Below are positions 16,971 through 26,481 of a stretch of 64,000 nucleotides of DNA, in pieces (within the stretch, counting starts at the first letter, position 1; each line of letters begins with the position of its first letter). A model generated the notes under the pieces. That model did not search any database. It had not been told where the DNA came from and worked only from the letters and a program-made list of their open reading frames with translations. The translations under genes and the position numbers were made by a program. The stretch comes from Mycolicibacter heraklionensis (lineage in GTDB: Bacteria; Actinomycetota; Actinomycetes; Mycobacteriales; Mycobacteriaceae), in the NCBI RefSeq assembly GCF_001021505.1, contig NZ_LDPO01000001.1, positions 186,001 through 250,000 of the forward strand, written 5' to 3'.

Positions 16971-18160
16971 ACCAAGAATTCACTCCCACCCAACGACGGG
17001 CGCTGGCGGTCTTCACCGTGATCGCGCTGATGTTCGGCGCCTATTTCCTGCGCATCTACTTCGTGCTGATCGTGGTGGCCGCGGTCGGCGCCTACCTGTT
17101 CACCCCGTTGTTCCGGCTGCTCGGCCGGCGGGTGTCCACCGGGTTGGCGGCCACCGGGACACTGCTGGCGGCACTGGTCGCTGTCATCGTGCCGGTCGGG
17201 TTAACAGTTTTTCTGGCCGTTGTGCAGATCTCCCGCACCGTCGGCGAGGTCGCCGAATGGGTGCAGGCCACCGACCCCAACGCCCTGGGCGACAAAGTGC
17301 TGAAATTCATCAACGGCGCACTGGCCAAGGTGCCGTTCGTGCACGTCGAGCTGACCATGGAATCGCTGCGCGGCGCGATGGTCAACGTCGCGCAGAAGGG
17401 CGGCGATCTGCTGCTGCACGTGTTGCAGGGCGCCGTCGGCGGCGTGGTCGGCGCGGTCACCTCGGCGATCATCTTCTTGTACGTATTCCTCGCGCTGCTG
17501 ACCCACCGCGAGGAACTGCAGACCCTGATTCGCCGGCTCAACCCGCTGGGCGCCGAGGTGACCGATCTGTACCTGGCCAAGATGGGCTCGATGGTGCGCG
17601 GCACCGTCGGCGGCCAGTTCGTCATCGCGTTCTGCCAGGGGGTCGCCGGCGCCGCCTCGATCTACATCGCCGGATTCCACCAGGCGTTCTTCATCTTCGC
17701 GATCCTGCTGACTGCGCTGTCGATCATCCCACTGGGCGGGGGCATCGTGACCATGCCGTTCGGCATCGGCATGGCGTTGTTCGGCAACGTCGCCGGTGGG
17801 CTTTTCGTGTTTTTCTTCCACCTGATCGTGGTGACCAACATCGACAATTTCCTGCGCCCGGTGCTGGTGCCGCGCGACGCCCGGCTCAATTCCGCGCTGA
17901 TGCTGCTGGCCGTCTTCGCCGGTATCGCCATGTTCGGCTTCTGGGGCATCGTGATCGGCCCGGTGGTGATGATCATCATCGTCACCACTATCGACGTCTA
18001 CCTGGCGGTATACCACGGTGTGGAATTGCAGACCCACGACGAGGAACCGAAGCAGCGACGAAAATGGTTGCGGCGCCGAGCGGCTCAGGCCAGCAGCGAA
18101 GAGAGTTCCGTGCGGGACACCGAAACTTCCTGCGGGCCATCGACTTGTGAGAGCCACTGA
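16967..18160 (+). CDS. AI-2E family transporter (Rv1101c-like)
   Basis: This is a 397-residue polytopic membrane protein of the PF01594 family, with about seven hydrophobic segments, an amphipathic central domain and a conserved C-terminal membrane block (PLGGGIVTMPFGIGMALF, then a GFWGIVIGP-like segment). Members include AI-2 exporters and Na+/H+ antiporters, so the substrate is open. The ATG overlaps the epimerase stop. Relative to M. tuberculosis, this corresponds to Rv1101c and marks the left edge of the conserved block, although genes at 18.6-23.2 kb intervene before Rv1100. The C-terminal tail is basic and Arg-rich. Confidence 0.87.
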   Translation: MNQEFTPTQRRALAVFTVIALMFGAYFLRIYFVLIVVAAVGAYLFTPLFRLLGRRVSTGLAATGTLLAALVAVIVPVGLTVFLAVVQISRTVGEVAEWVQATDPNALGDKVLKFINGALAKVPFVHVELTMESLRGAMVNVAQKGGDLLLHVLQGAVGGVVGAVTSAIIFLYVFLALLTHREELQTLIRRLNPLGAEVTDLYLAKMGSMVRGTVGGQFVIAFCQGVAGAASIYIAGFHQAFFIFAILLTALSIIPLGGGIVTMPFGIGMALFGNVAGGLFVFFFHLIVVTNIDNFLRPVLVPRDARLNSALMLLAVFAGIAMFGFWGIVIGPVVMIIIVTTIDVYLAVYHGVELQTHDEEPKQRRKWLRRRAAQASSEESSVRDTETSCGPSTCESH

Positions 18161-18162
18161 CC

Positions 18163-18252
18163 CCGGAAGTTGCAGGCGTCGACGAGGTATACGGCGCCGC
18201 CGGTGTTGACGGTCACGCCGGAGGGATGATCGAGGTCGGTGAACGGCAAGCT
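18163..18252 (-). pseudogene. Remnant of an NHL-repeat (PknD-type sensor) gene
   Basis: The minus strand encodes LPFTDLDHPSGVTVN and AVYLVDACN, which is one blade of the NHL beta-propeller of mycobacterial PknD-like kinases (LPFTGL...P.GVAVD...G.VYV.D). There is no kinase domain, no flanking blade in the same frame and no start. The frame runs into antisense of the transporter gene. It is most likely the decayed end of a deleted gene. Confidence 0.5.
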
Positions 18253-18663
18253 GGCCCTGGGCGGTTGTCGGGATATCGACATCGCGGGGGGAACATCCAG
18301 CGGCCGACGCCGCCATGGCGATCACCGCATCTTCGGGCCAAATATGGGGTGAACACCTCATGCGTTTCGACGGGTCCGTCGCGCACATTGAGAAGCGTGC
18401 GCGGGGCCAGATACCGCGGGTATCGGAATGGGCCGAAAGGAATAGAGAATTGAATTCCTACTTGCTCACGCCCCGGGGCACGTGGGGGCCTCCCGGGCCA
18501 GGCCCAATCCCGCGCGCAACGACCTATGCCCCTGTTACACCTGGCGCCAGGGAAAAGCTGGTATTACGCGGACGCACCTGGTATGCAAGTCATCGAGGGC
18601 ATTGCTCCTGCGCGACCTATTCCGCCTTTGTGGATCCCCTAGTCGCGAATGGGAGGAAAAGAA
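18253..18663. other. Intergenic stretch without a recognisable gene
   Basis: About 410 bases between the NHL remnant and the small secreted protein. Open frames here lack ribosome-binding sites and recognisable homology. Slightly AT-richer sequence near 18420-18460 (a run including GAATTGAATTCC) may be promoter DNA. I see no terminator or repeat. Confidence 0.4.
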
Positions 18664-19011
18664 TTGAACAGCAGCTATTCGCTGAAACGGGCCATTGCCG
18701 GGGCCCTGCTGTGGAGTGTCGGAGCCGCTTCGGCACTAGTCGCGGGCATCGCCCACGCCGAGCCCGGAGCAAGCGACAGTGATTGGGGCCCACCACATCA
18801 TTGGTGCCCCGGAGAGCAGCCGGTGCCGAAGACCGGCAATCACATCACCGACCCACTGAACTGGGATTGGAATGTGTGTCACACGTATTACTTCGTGTGG
18901 CCGGGGATGGGCAACGTTTCCAGCCTGATCTGGGACGGAGAGAATCCACCGCCCAGGCCCCCACCCGCGCCGGCCCTCAACTTCTGCCCGATCCCGCCAT
19001 GGTGCCCCTGA
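18664..19011 (+). CDS. Small secreted Cys/Pro-containing protein
   Basis: The precursor has 115 residues. A signal peptide (Lys-Arg, hydrophobic core AGALLWSVGAASALVAG, cleavage after AHA) leads to a mature part starting EPGASD. The mature part has four Cys residues in WCPGEQ, NVCHTYY, LNFCP and PWCP, and a Pro-rich stretch near the C-terminus. Similar small secreted proteins with W-C-P-G and C-H-T-Y-Y occur in mycobacteria, but I know no function. The TTG at 18664 is preferred because GGAGG lies seven bases upstream. An in-frame ATG at 18649 overlaps that site. Confidence 0.65.
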   Translation: MNSSYSLKRAIAGALLWSVGAASALVAGIAHAEPGASDSDWGPPHHWCPGEQPVPKTGNHITDPLNWDWNVCHTYYFVWPGMGNVSSLIWDGENPPPRPPPAPALNFCPIPPWCP

Positions 19012-19012
19012 G

Positions 19013-19159
19013 TTAGCTCCCGCCAAGAAGATCCCGAGACACATATGCGGCGGCGGCCTCGCCGTCACTGAGCCCGGCCACCAGTTCGAACACGGTGGCG
19101 CAACACCGCGAGCCATTGCCGACCGCGACCGGTGTCAGCTGCGGATCACCCCGGGTCAT
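19013..19159 (-). CDS. Possible small gene or gene fragment, 48 residues
   Basis: The ORF ends two bases beyond the convergent secreted protein. It encodes a protein-like sequence (LTPVAVGNG, RCCATVFELVAGLSDGE, AAYVSRDL) with typical high-GC third positions. There is no clear ribosome-binding site. It may be the surviving C-terminus of a lost gene. I cannot assign it. Confidence 0.25.
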   Translation of the reverse strand: MTRGDPQLTPVAVGNGSRCCATVFELVAGLSDGEAAAAYVSRDLLGGS

Positions 19160-19200
19160 TTTGACGCCCGCCACGACGATGTGATGACACGATCTTCCTC

Positions 19201-21909
19201 GTGGGCGACAGCACGGTGCCGCATCTACCGGTGCCGCTGACAAGTTTCATCGGGCGCCAGGGGCAGATCGATGAGCTGCGCTCACTGCTGGCCGTGAGTC
19301 GGCTGCTGACGCTGAGCGGCGCGGGTGGTTCGGGAAAGACTCGTTTGGCGATTGAAGTCACCCGTCAGATCGCGCCCCTCTTCACGGCGGGAGCCTGCTA
19401 CGTCGACTGCGCTCCGCTCGCACACCCGGATCTGGTAGCGGTCGCCTTTGCCCAGGCACTGGGCCTACCGGATCAACCTGGCCGCTCAGCTACGGACAGC
19501 CTGCTGAATTTCATCGGCGACCGGCAGCTGCTCCTGGTTTGCGACAACTGCGAGCACCTGCTGCACCCCATCGCATCCTTGATCGATGTGCTGTTGACCG
19601 GCTGCCGGAATGTGACGGTGATGACCACCAGCAGGGAGCCACTGGGGCTGGCCGGAGAGACCACCTGGCGTGTGCCGTCGCTGTCGTTGGATGACGAAGC
19701 GTTGACGTTGTTCACCGACCGAGCTCGCCTGGTGCTCCCGACGTTCACCCTGACCGACGCGAACCGGGCCACGATCGCTGAGATCTGCCGCCGCCTCGAC
19801 GGCATGCCGTTGGCCCTCGAACTGGCTGCCGCCCGCCTACGGGCCATGTCGCCCACCGAGATTCTTGAGGGGTTGCAGCATCGCTTCGCGCTGCTGACCG
19901 GTGGCGCGCGCACGGCTGTTCCACGTCAGCAGACGTTACGGGCATCGGTGGACTGGTCACACGCGCTGCTCACCCCGGATGAGCGCGTCCTGTTCCGGCG
20001 TCTTGCGGTGTTTGTCGGGGGATTCGATCTGTCCGCTGCTGCCGCGACCGCCTCCGGTGACGGCCTGGGCGCTGACCAGATCCTCGAACTCCTCACCCAG
20101 CTGATCGACAAGTCCCTGGTGATGGTCGTCGACAACCAGGACCGGACCCGGTACCGGCTACTGGAGACGGTGCGTGAGTACGCCTTTGAACGGCTCGAGG
20201 AGGCCGGCGAATGCGACGTCGCGCAGTGCCGGCACCGGGACTTCTACGCAGCGACGGCATCCGCGATCGACGCACTCTCCGGTACCAGCCTGCAGTGCGG
20301 GCTGCAGCAGGCCGTCCTGGAACTCGACAACTTCCGCGCCGCGTTCGCCTGGAGCCGCCACTGCGCCGACGACGACACGGCGCTGACAATGGCGTCGTCG
20401 CTGCTACCGCTTTGGCTGGCCTCGGGCCGCATTCTGGAGGGGCTGGCCTGGTTTGACGCTGTCCTCACCAACGACCACTCGACAGACCTGGCGCCCGCTA
20501 CGCGGGCGGCCGCACTGGCCGATCGAGCACTGCTGGACGGCTGGGTGGCTAGTGCCCACCAGCCCGAACCAGCGGAGCTCGCTGTGGCCCAGTCCCGAAC
20601 ACAGGACAACCCGGCGCTGCTCGCGCGGGCCCTGACCACCCGCGGCATCATTGCTGCCCTGCACGGCGAGCCAGGCGAGCAGTATTTCGCCGAGGCCGCC
20701 GAGCTGGCCCGGTCGGTGGACGACCGCTGGCGGCTCTGCCAAATCTTGGGCTGGCGAGCGAATATGGCCTTTCTGGAAGGTGATCCGGTCAGGGTGCGCG
20801 CTGCAGCCTCCGAAGGTGTCCAGATTGCCGACAAGATCGGTGATCGGTTCACCTCCCGCCAGTGCCGCACGTGGTCGTCCTGGGCGCAGCTGGTCGCTGG
20901 AGATGCGGTCGGCGCGGCAGCGCACTTCGGGGCGATAGCCGACGAAGCCCGCACCGACCGGGACGTGCTCTGGGAAGTGGTGAGCGGGCACTACCGTGCG
21001 CAATCCTTCAGCTATCAAGGAGATCCGCGCTCAGCCATGGCCGAGATCGCCCCGACGGTGTCGGCGGCCGAAGAACTTGGGCAGCTATGGATGGGCAACT
21101 CGCGCGGCGTACGTGCCATCATGGCGTTGGCCGACGGCCGTATCGACGAAGCCGATCACTGCATCCGAGTGGCCTGGGAATCGCTGTCTGGGGTTCCGCT
21201 GCACCAACGGATGTACACCTATGTGCTCGCCGAAGTCGCGCTGGCGCGCGGTGATCTGATCGGGGCACGTCGCGTGGCCGACGAAGCGGTCTCGTCGACC
21301 ACCGGGTGGCATCGCATCCTGTCACTGACCACCCGGGCGCGGGTGAAGCTGGCCGAACGCGAGCCGGAGCTCTGCGAACGCGACGCTTACGCTGCTCTCG
21401 CCCTCGCCGTGGACCTCGACGCGGGTCTGTCGCTTCCGGACCTGCTCGAATGCCTGGCCGCAACGGCCTGCGTCAACGGAATTCCGCGCCGTTCCGCCCG
21501 GCTGCTGGGCGCAGCCGACGGTATGCGCCGACGAATGCACACGGCCCGGTTCACGGTTCACGACGCCGCCAATCGAGCGACAATGCGGGCGGTCCGTAAT
21601 GCTTTGGGCAACAAGGACTTCGACGCCGCATTAGCCGAAGGCGCGACGCTGACCGGTTTCGAAGCGATCGAGTATGCGCAGCGCGGCAAAGGGCAACGCC
21701 GGCGGCCCTCCATGGGCTGGGGCTCGCTGACACCGACCGAGCGCGAGGTCGTCCGGCTGGTGTGCGCTGGTCTGGCCAACAAGGAGATCGCCACCCGCCT
21801 GCTGGTCTCACCGCGCACCGTGCAGACCCATCTCACCCACGTCTACACCAAGCTCAACCTGACCTCACGGGTACAACTGGTTCAGGAAGCCGGACGCCAC
21901 GACGACTGA
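19201..21909 (+). CDS. LuxR-family ATPase transcriptional regulator (second LAL)
   Basis: The 902-residue protein has Walker A GAGGSGKT (about 40-47), a Walker-B-like LLLVCDNCEHLL (about 100), a STAND/NB-ARC core with GMPLALELAAARL (about 200), helical repeats, and a C-terminal LuxR helix-turn-helix (LTPTEREVVRLVCAGLANK onwards, about 840-895). It resembles the C-terminal parts of Rv0386/Rv1358/Rv2488c, but the N-terminal cyclase domain is missing. The GTG start at 19201 has no Shine-Dalgarno sequence and is the weakest part of the call; leaderless initiation is possible. It overlaps the convergent FAD monooxygenase by 56 bases, so antisense interference is possible. Confidence 0.88.
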   Translation: MGDSTVPHLPVPLTSFIGRQGQIDELRSLLAVSRLLTLSGAGGSGKTRLAIEVTRQIAPLFTAGACYVDCAPLAHPDLVAVAFAQALGLPDQPGRSATDSLLNFIGDRQLLLVCDNCEHLLHPIASLIDVLLTGCRNVTVMTTSREPLGLAGETTWRVPSLSLDDEALTLFTDRARLVLPTFTLTDANRATIAEICRRLDGMPLALELAAARLRAMSPTEILEGLQHRFALLTGGARTAVPRQQTLRASVDWSHALLTPDERVLFRRLAVFVGGFDLSAAAATASGDGLGADQILELLTQLIDKSLVMVVDNQDRTRYRLLETVREYAFERLEEAGECDVAQCRHRDFYAATASAIDALSGTSLQCGLQQAVLELDNFRAAFAWSRHCADDDTALTMASSLLPLWLASGRILEGLAWFDAVLTNDHSTDLAPATRAAALADRALLDGWVASAHQPEPAELAVAQSRTQDNPALLARALTTRGIIAALHGEPGEQYFAEAAELARSVDDRWRLCQILGWRANMAFLEGDPVRVRAAASEGVQIADKIGDRFTSRQCRTWSSWAQLVAGDAVGAAAHFGAIADEARTDRDVLWEVVSGHYRAQSFSYQGDPRSAMAEIAPTVSAAEELGQLWMGNSRGVRAIMALADGRIDEADHCIRVAWESLSGVPLHQRMYTYVLAEVALARGDLIGARRVADEAVSSTTGWHRILSLTTRARVKLAEREPELCERDAYAALALAVDLDAGLSLPDLLECLAATACVNGIPRRSARLLGAADGMRRRMHTARFTVHDAANRATMRAVRNALGNKDFDAALAEGATLTGFEAIEYAQRGKGQRRRPSMGWGSLTPTEREVVRLVCAGLANKEIATRLLVSPRTVQTHLTHVYTKLNLTSRVQLVQEAGRHDD

Positions 21910-23212
21910 ACGCGATCCGACGAATCATGCCGGGACGCAGCAGCCGGCTCGGCTGGTCGACGAGCCACGCAACTTTGATGAACTGCTCGAACACCTCGAT
22001 GTCGTGCTCGGCGGTCGCCAGCACTCGCTCCAGATAGCCATTGAGCACCCGCGTCGCAAACGGCGGTGTTCCGGCGATTTCGGGCAGGCTCAAGTCACCA
22101 CCGGCGGCCATCTGCCACGCTTGCCGGATCGGCTTGGCCGCCGCCCGAAAGAACCTCCGCGACAGGTCATCTGTGCCCTGGGCCAGGCAGTCGCGCAGCA
22201 CGAGTGCTTCCACCGCCGCCACCGTCATGCCCTGCGCATAGATCGGGTTGAAACTGCACACGGCGTCACCGACGACCACCAGTCCCGCCGGTGGGTGAGC
22301 CAGCTTGTCATAGCGACGCCACCGGCTGGAAGGAAACCGGTGTTGGGCGACTGGGCTCGCCGGCTCAGCGGAACGCACCGCTGCCAGAATGTGCGGCGGT
22401 GTCACGGCGGCCACGAAGTCGCACATGCCCGCCAGGTCGAGTGGTGGATGACGCCCCGCCATGCCGAAGACCGTGAAGAAGACGGTGTCGTTCTCACACT
22501 TGGCGAGGGCAACTCCGGTCGGGCGCCCCGGCACCGGCGACACGATCAGACCGTATTCGCGCAAGCTCTCGTCGGGTAGCCGCAGGAGCTGGCTGGCGTA
22601 CATCAGGTCCACGCGGACCTCGTCTTCGGTGGGCGCGGCGAATCCGGCCCGCTCCAACAGCGCGGGAGTCCGCGAGCCGCGCCCCGTCGCGTCTACCACC
22701 AGGTCGGCTGCCAACTCGGCTGTGACGTTGTCGGTGCGGTCGACGACGCGTACGCCGCTCACCCGGCCGGTTTCGGTGAGACAAAGCTCCACTGCCTCAC
22801 GGCCACCGAGGACGCTGACATTGGGCAGGGCCATGACCCGACCGCGGACGTGTCGTTCGAGGAAAGGGCGCGTCATGTTGTAGGCCCGGAATGCCGGGGC
22901 GGCACCGGAATGGACGGCCACATGCCCGTTCATGCAGAAGTGCAGCCGGGAAAGGTCCGTGCCGTCATTGAGGACCGCGCCCCGCTCAACGAGTTGATCC
23001 AAGAAGCCGGGAAACAGCTCTTCCAGCGCCATTGCGCCGCGCATCAACAGGCCATGGGTGTGCCTGCCCTGCGGCACTCCGCGGCGGACCGCCACCGACT
23101 CCGCCACGGTGTCTCGCTCGATCACCGTCACCGCCGTGTAGAAGTCGGCCAGGGTGCGCGCGGCGAGGAGACCGGCCATGCTTCCGCCCAACACGATCGC
23201 GTGATTGCCCAT
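21854..23212 (-). CDS. FAD-dependent monooxygenase/oxidoreductase
   Basis: The 452-residue flavoprotein has an N-terminal dinucleotide fold (VLGGSMAGLLAARTLADFY then E32-R), a DATGRGSRTP motif (about 175), and the second FAD motif VVGDAVCSFNPIYAQGM (about 310-325). These are typical of group A hydroxylases and geranylgeranyl-reductase-like enzymes. The substrate is unknown. The ATG at 23212 has GGAGG nine bases upstream; a GTG codon just before it (23215) is an alternative. The 3' end overlaps the convergent LuxR gene. It is the last accessory gene before the conserved DUF4245-glpX pair. Confidence 0.85.
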   Translation of the reverse strand: MGNHAIVLGGSMAGLLAARTLADFYTAVTVIERDTVAESVAVRRGVPQGRHTHGLLMRGAMALEELFPGFLDQLVERGAVLNDGTDLSRLHFCMNGHVAVHSGAAPAFRAYNMTRPFLERHVRGRVMALPNVSVLGGREAVELCLTETGRVSGVRVVDRTDNVTAELAADLVVDATGRGSRTPALLERAGFAAPTEDEVRVDLMYASQLLRLPDESLREYGLIVSPVPGRPTGVALAKCENDTVFFTVFGMAGRHPPLDLAGMCDFVAAVTPPHILAAVRSAEPASPVAQHRFPSSRWRRYDKLAHPPAGLVVVGDAVCSFNPIYAQGMTVAAVEALVLRDCLAQGTDDLSRRFFRAAAKPIRQAWQMAAGGDLSLPEIAGTPPFATRVLNGYLERVLATAEHDIEVFEQFIKVAWLVDQPSRLLRPGMIRRIAFSRRGVRLPEPVVPVRSG

Positions 23213-23321
23213 CACCGTCCACCTCCTGTTTCAGCTCAGGATGTGGCACCGGCGGGCTCGCACCATCGGTCAAAGCGCGTAGCCGAAATCTGTGGGGTCG
23301 TAGTCCCTACCGAGTCGTCCC

Positions 23322-23951
23322 CTATCGGGTCGCCGGCAGCGGCGCCTGCGACTGCACGGCCGCGGCCAGAGTCCGGAACAACTCGGGACCGCCCGAACTG
23401 CTGATCGCGAGCTGGGCTGCCCCGGATTTTCCGGCCAGGCGGGTGGTCCACACCGAATCGCCGTCGCCTTGGTAGACCACCCACCGGATGCCGTCGACGT
23501 CCTCGGTCCCGGTCGGGTGCAGGCCAGGCTGGATCGACGCGACCAGCGGGACCTCGTCGGCGTTGCTCTGCGTCAGGCTCACGTACATCCCGGTCGGGCT
23601 GACGTAGCCCACCCGAGAGGTGACCGCGCGCAACCGCTGGCCCGCGGAGTCGGTGCGGCCGTCGGTGATGCTGCCGCGGGTGCCGGAGTTGGGTTGCCAG
23701 CCGTCGGGCAGCTGCGGCAGCCGGACCGGGAACCCGAGAGTCTGCGCATCAGCGTTCAGCGCCGCGACGGCGTCATAGGGCGGCACCGGCCCGGCGGTGA
23801 TGCCCCCCGGCCGAAATGCGCAGGTTCCGGCCAGTCCGGCCAGCGCAACGCACGCCAGGGCCAGCGGCACCAGCGACCAGAACATGTCGCGCCAGTCCTG
23901 CAATATGCGTGGTTTCGCGGGCTTGGGCGCCGGCTGGGGCTCTGTGGTCAC
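23322..23951 (-). CDS. DUF4245 membrane-anchored protein (Rv1100-like)
   Basis: The 209-residue protein has a proline-rich cytoplasmic start, one transmembrane helix (about 28-48, [20 protein letters not shown]) and an extracytoplasmic DUF4245 domain ([19 protein letters not shown], then a WVVYQGDG segment). Function is unknown. It is divergent from glpX with 56 bases between the starts, the same neighbour relationship as Rv1100 and Rv1099c. The GTG start is the only one that retains the full N-terminus. It probably faces the periplasm. Confidence 0.85.
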   Translation of the reverse strand: MTTEPQPAPKPAKPRILQDWRDMFWSLVPLALACVALAGLAGTCAFRPGGITAGPVPPYDAVAALNADAQTLGFPVRLPQLPDGWQPNSGTRGSITDGRTDSAGQRLRAVTSRVGYVSPTGMYVSLTQSNADEVPLVASIQPGLHPTGTEDVDGIRWVVYQGDGDSVWTTRLAGKSGAAQLAISSSGGPELFRTLAAAVQSQAPLPATR

Positions 23952-24007
23952 GGAAGCCAGTATCCCAGCTCAACGGTGCCGATCTGGTTCTGGGAGAATC
24001 ATCAGCC

Positions 24008-25048
24008 GTGACTGGCATGACGGGACCAACTCGACGCGAAGCCCCAGACCGCAACCTGGCCTTGGAGCTGGTGCGGGTGACCGAGGCCGGTGCCATGGCA
24101 TCCGGCCGCTGGGTGGGCCGCGGCGACAAGGAAGGCGGCGACGGCGCGGCCGTCGACGCGATGCGCGAACTGGTGAACTCGGTGTCCATGCGCGGCGTGG
24201 TGGTGATCGGCGAGGGCGAGAAGGACCACGCGCCGATGCTCTACAACGGCGAAGAAGTGGGCAACGGTGACGGCCCCGACTGCGACTTCGCCGTCGACCC
24301 GGTCGACGGCACCACCCTGATGAGCAAGGGCATGCCCAACGCGATCTCGGTGCTGGCGGTGGCCGAGCGCGGCGCGATGTTCGACCCGTCGGCGGTGTTC
24401 TACATGAACAAGATCGCCGTCGGCCCGGAGGCCGCCGACGTGCTGGACATCACCAAGCCGATCGCGGACAACATCGCCGCGGTCGCCAAGGTCAAGGGCC
24501 TGTCACCCCGGGATATGACGGTGTGCATCCTGGACCGGCCCCGGCACCGCCAGCTGATCCACGACGTGCGCGCCACCGGTGCGCGCATCCGGCTGATCAC
24601 CGACGGTGACGTGGCCGGCGCCATTTCGGCGTGCCGCCCCGACTCGGGCACCGACATGCTCGCCGGGATCGGCGGAACCCCCGAGGGCATCATCGCCGCG
24701 GCCGCGATCCGCTGTATGGGCGGGGCGATCCAGGCCCAGCTGGCGCCCACCGACGAGGCCGAGCGGCAGAAAGCCCTCGACGCCGGCTACGACCTGGACG
24801 CGGTGCTGAGCACCGAGGACCTGGTCTCCGGTGAGAACGTGTTCTTCTGTGCCACCGGGGTCACCGACGGCGACCTGCTCAAGGGCGTGCGCTACTACCC
24901 CGGCGGCTGCACCACCCAGTCGATCGTGATGCGTTCCAAGTCCGGCACCGTCCGGATGATCGAGGCCTACCACCGGCTGTCGAAGCTCAATGAGTACTCG
25001 GCCGTCGACTTCACCGGCGACTCCCGCGCCGCCTACCCCCTGCCCTGA
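24008..25048 (+). CDS. glpX: Fructose-1,6-bisphosphatase class II
   Basis: GlpX hydrolyses fructose-1,6-bisphosphate to fructose-6-phosphate in gluconeogenesis and is the main mycobacterial FBPase. Visible signatures are [11 protein letters not shown], the metal-binding [29 protein letters not shown] and [10 protein letters not shown]. The 346-residue product fits the family and is almost collinear with Rv1099c. I chose the GTG at 24008 (GGGAG upstream); an ATG at 24017 is possible. It lies 23 bases before fum, an operon that links gluconeogenesis to the TCA cycle. Confidence 0.95.
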   Translation: MTGMTGPTRREAPDRNLALELVRVTEAGAMASGRWVGRGDKEGGDGAAVDAMRELVNSVSMRGVVVIGEGEKDHAPMLYNGEEVGNGDGPDCDFAVDPVDGTTLMSKGMPNAISVLAVAERGAMFDPSAVFYMNKIAVGPEAADVLDITKPIADNIAAVAKVKGLSPRDMTVCILDRPRHRQLIHDVRATGARIRLITDGDVAGAISACRPDSGTDMLAGIGGTPEGIIAAAAIRCMGGAIQAQLAPTDEAERQKALDAGYDLDAVLSTEDLVSGENVFFCATGVTDGDLLKGVRYYPGGCTTQSIVMRSKSGTVRMIEAYHRLSKLNEYSAVDFTGDSRAAYPLP

Positions 25049-25071
25049 CCGTCAAGCGAGGACCCAAAGCT

Positions 25072-26466
25072 ATGAGCGAGATCGAATACCGCATCGAACA
25101 CGACACCATGGGCGAGGTCCGGGTGCCGGTGACCGCGCTGTGGCGCGCGCAGACCCAGCGCGCGGTGGAGAACTTCCCGATCTCCGGGCGCGGCCTGGAG
25201 CGCACCCAGATCCGGGCGCTCGGGCTGCTCAAGAGCGCGTGCGCGCAGGTGAACGCCGACCTTGGCCTGCTGGCCCCGGAGAAGGCCGCCGCCATCAAGG
25301 CCGCCGCCGCCGAGATCGCCGACGGCAAGCACGACGACCAGTTCCCCATCGACGTGTTCCAGACCGGCTCGGGCACCAGCTCGAACATGAACACCAACGA
25401 GGTGATCGCATCGATCGCCGCCGCGAACGGCGTCACGGTGCACCCCAACGACGACGTGAACATGTCGCAGTCCTCCAACGACACCTTCCCGACCGCCACC
25501 CACATCGCGGCCACCGAGGCCGCGGTGCGCCATCTGATTCCGGCGCTGCAGATCCTGCACGACGCGCTGGCCGCCAAGGCCGTCGAGTGGCGCACCGTGG
25601 TCAAGTCGGGCCGCACCCACCTGATGGACGCCGTCCCGGTGACACTCGGCCAGGAGTTCTCCGGTTACGCCCGCCAGATCGAGGCCGGCATAGAAAGAGT
25701 GCGCGGGTGCCTTCCGAGGCTGGGTGAGCTGGCCATCGGCGGCACCGCCGTCGGCACCGGGTTGAACGCCCCGGAGGGTTTCGGCGCCAAGGTGGTCGAG
25801 GTGCTGGTCGCCGAGACCGGGATCACCGAGCTGCGTACCGCGGCGAACTCGTTCGAGGCCCAGGCGGCGCGCGACGGCCTGGTCGAGGCGTCCGGGGCGC
25901 TGCGCACCATCGCGGTGTCGCTGACCAAGATCGCCAACGACATCCGCTGGATGGGTTCGGGGCCGCTGACCGGCCTGGCCGAAATTCAGCTGCCGGACCT
26001 GCAGCCCGGCAGCTCGATCATGCCGGGCAAGGTGAATCCCGTTCTGCCCGAAGCGGTTACCCAGGTGGCGGCGCAGGTGATCGGCAACGACGCGGCGATC
26101 GCCTGGGGCGGCGGTAACGGCGCCTTCGAGCTGAACGTCTACATCCCAATGATGGCCCGCAACATGCTGGAGTCGTTCAAGCTGCTGACCAACGTCTCGA
26201 AGCTGTTCGCCGAGCGCTGCATCGTCGGACTGGTCGCCAATGAGGAGCACCTGCGGGAGCTGGCCGAGTCCAGCCCGTCGATCGTGACGCCGCTGAACTC
26301 CGCTATCGGCTACGAGGAGGCCGCCGCGGTGGCCAAGCAGGCCCTCAAGGAGCGCAAGACCATCCGTCAGACGGTGATCGACCGCGGCCTGATCGGCGAG
26401 AAGCTGTCGGAGGCCGAGCTGGACAAGCGCCTCGACGTGCTGGCGATGGCCAAGGTGAAGGACTAG
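25072..26466 (+). CDS. fum: Fumarate hydratase class II
   Basis: Class II fumarase interconverts fumarate and malate. The 464-residue length is standard. The fumarase/aspartase signature [11 protein letters not shown] is present, as are the [14 protein letters not shown] block and the [12 protein letters not shown] block with its catalytic His. It belongs to the oxygen-stable homotetrameric FumC type. It follows glpX by 23 bases and precedes an MFS transporter gene that is not part of the M. tuberculosis order. Confidence 0.96.
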   Translation: MSEIEYRIEHDTMGEVRVPVTALWRAQTQRAVENFPISGRGLERTQIRALGLLKSACAQVNADLGLLAPEKAAAIKAAAAEIADGKHDDQFPIDVFQTGSGTSSNMNTNEVIASIAAANGVTVHPNDDVNMSQSSNDTFPTATHIAATEAAVRHLIPALQILHDALAAKAVEWRTVVKSGRTHLMDAVPVTLGQEFSGYARQIEAGIERVRGCLPRLGELAIGGTAVGTGLNAPEGFGAKVVEVLVAETGITELRTAANSFEAQAARDGLVEASGALRTIAVSLTKIANDIRWMGSGPLTGLAEIQLPDLQPGSSIMPGKVNPVLPEAVTQVAAQVIGNDAAIAWGGGNGAFELNVYIPMMARNMLESFKLLTNVSKLFAERCIVGLVANEEHLRELAESSPSIVTPLNSAIGYEEAAAVAKQALKERKTIRQTVIDRGLIGEKLSEAELDKRLDVLAMAKVKD

Positions 26467-26481
26467 TCCGCCAGGCCGCGG

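Noticed and set aside
16954..18150. 398-residue frame overlapping the AI-2E transporter on the same strand
   Set aside because: Arg/Gly-rich shifted frame. The transporter frame has membrane helices and family motifs.
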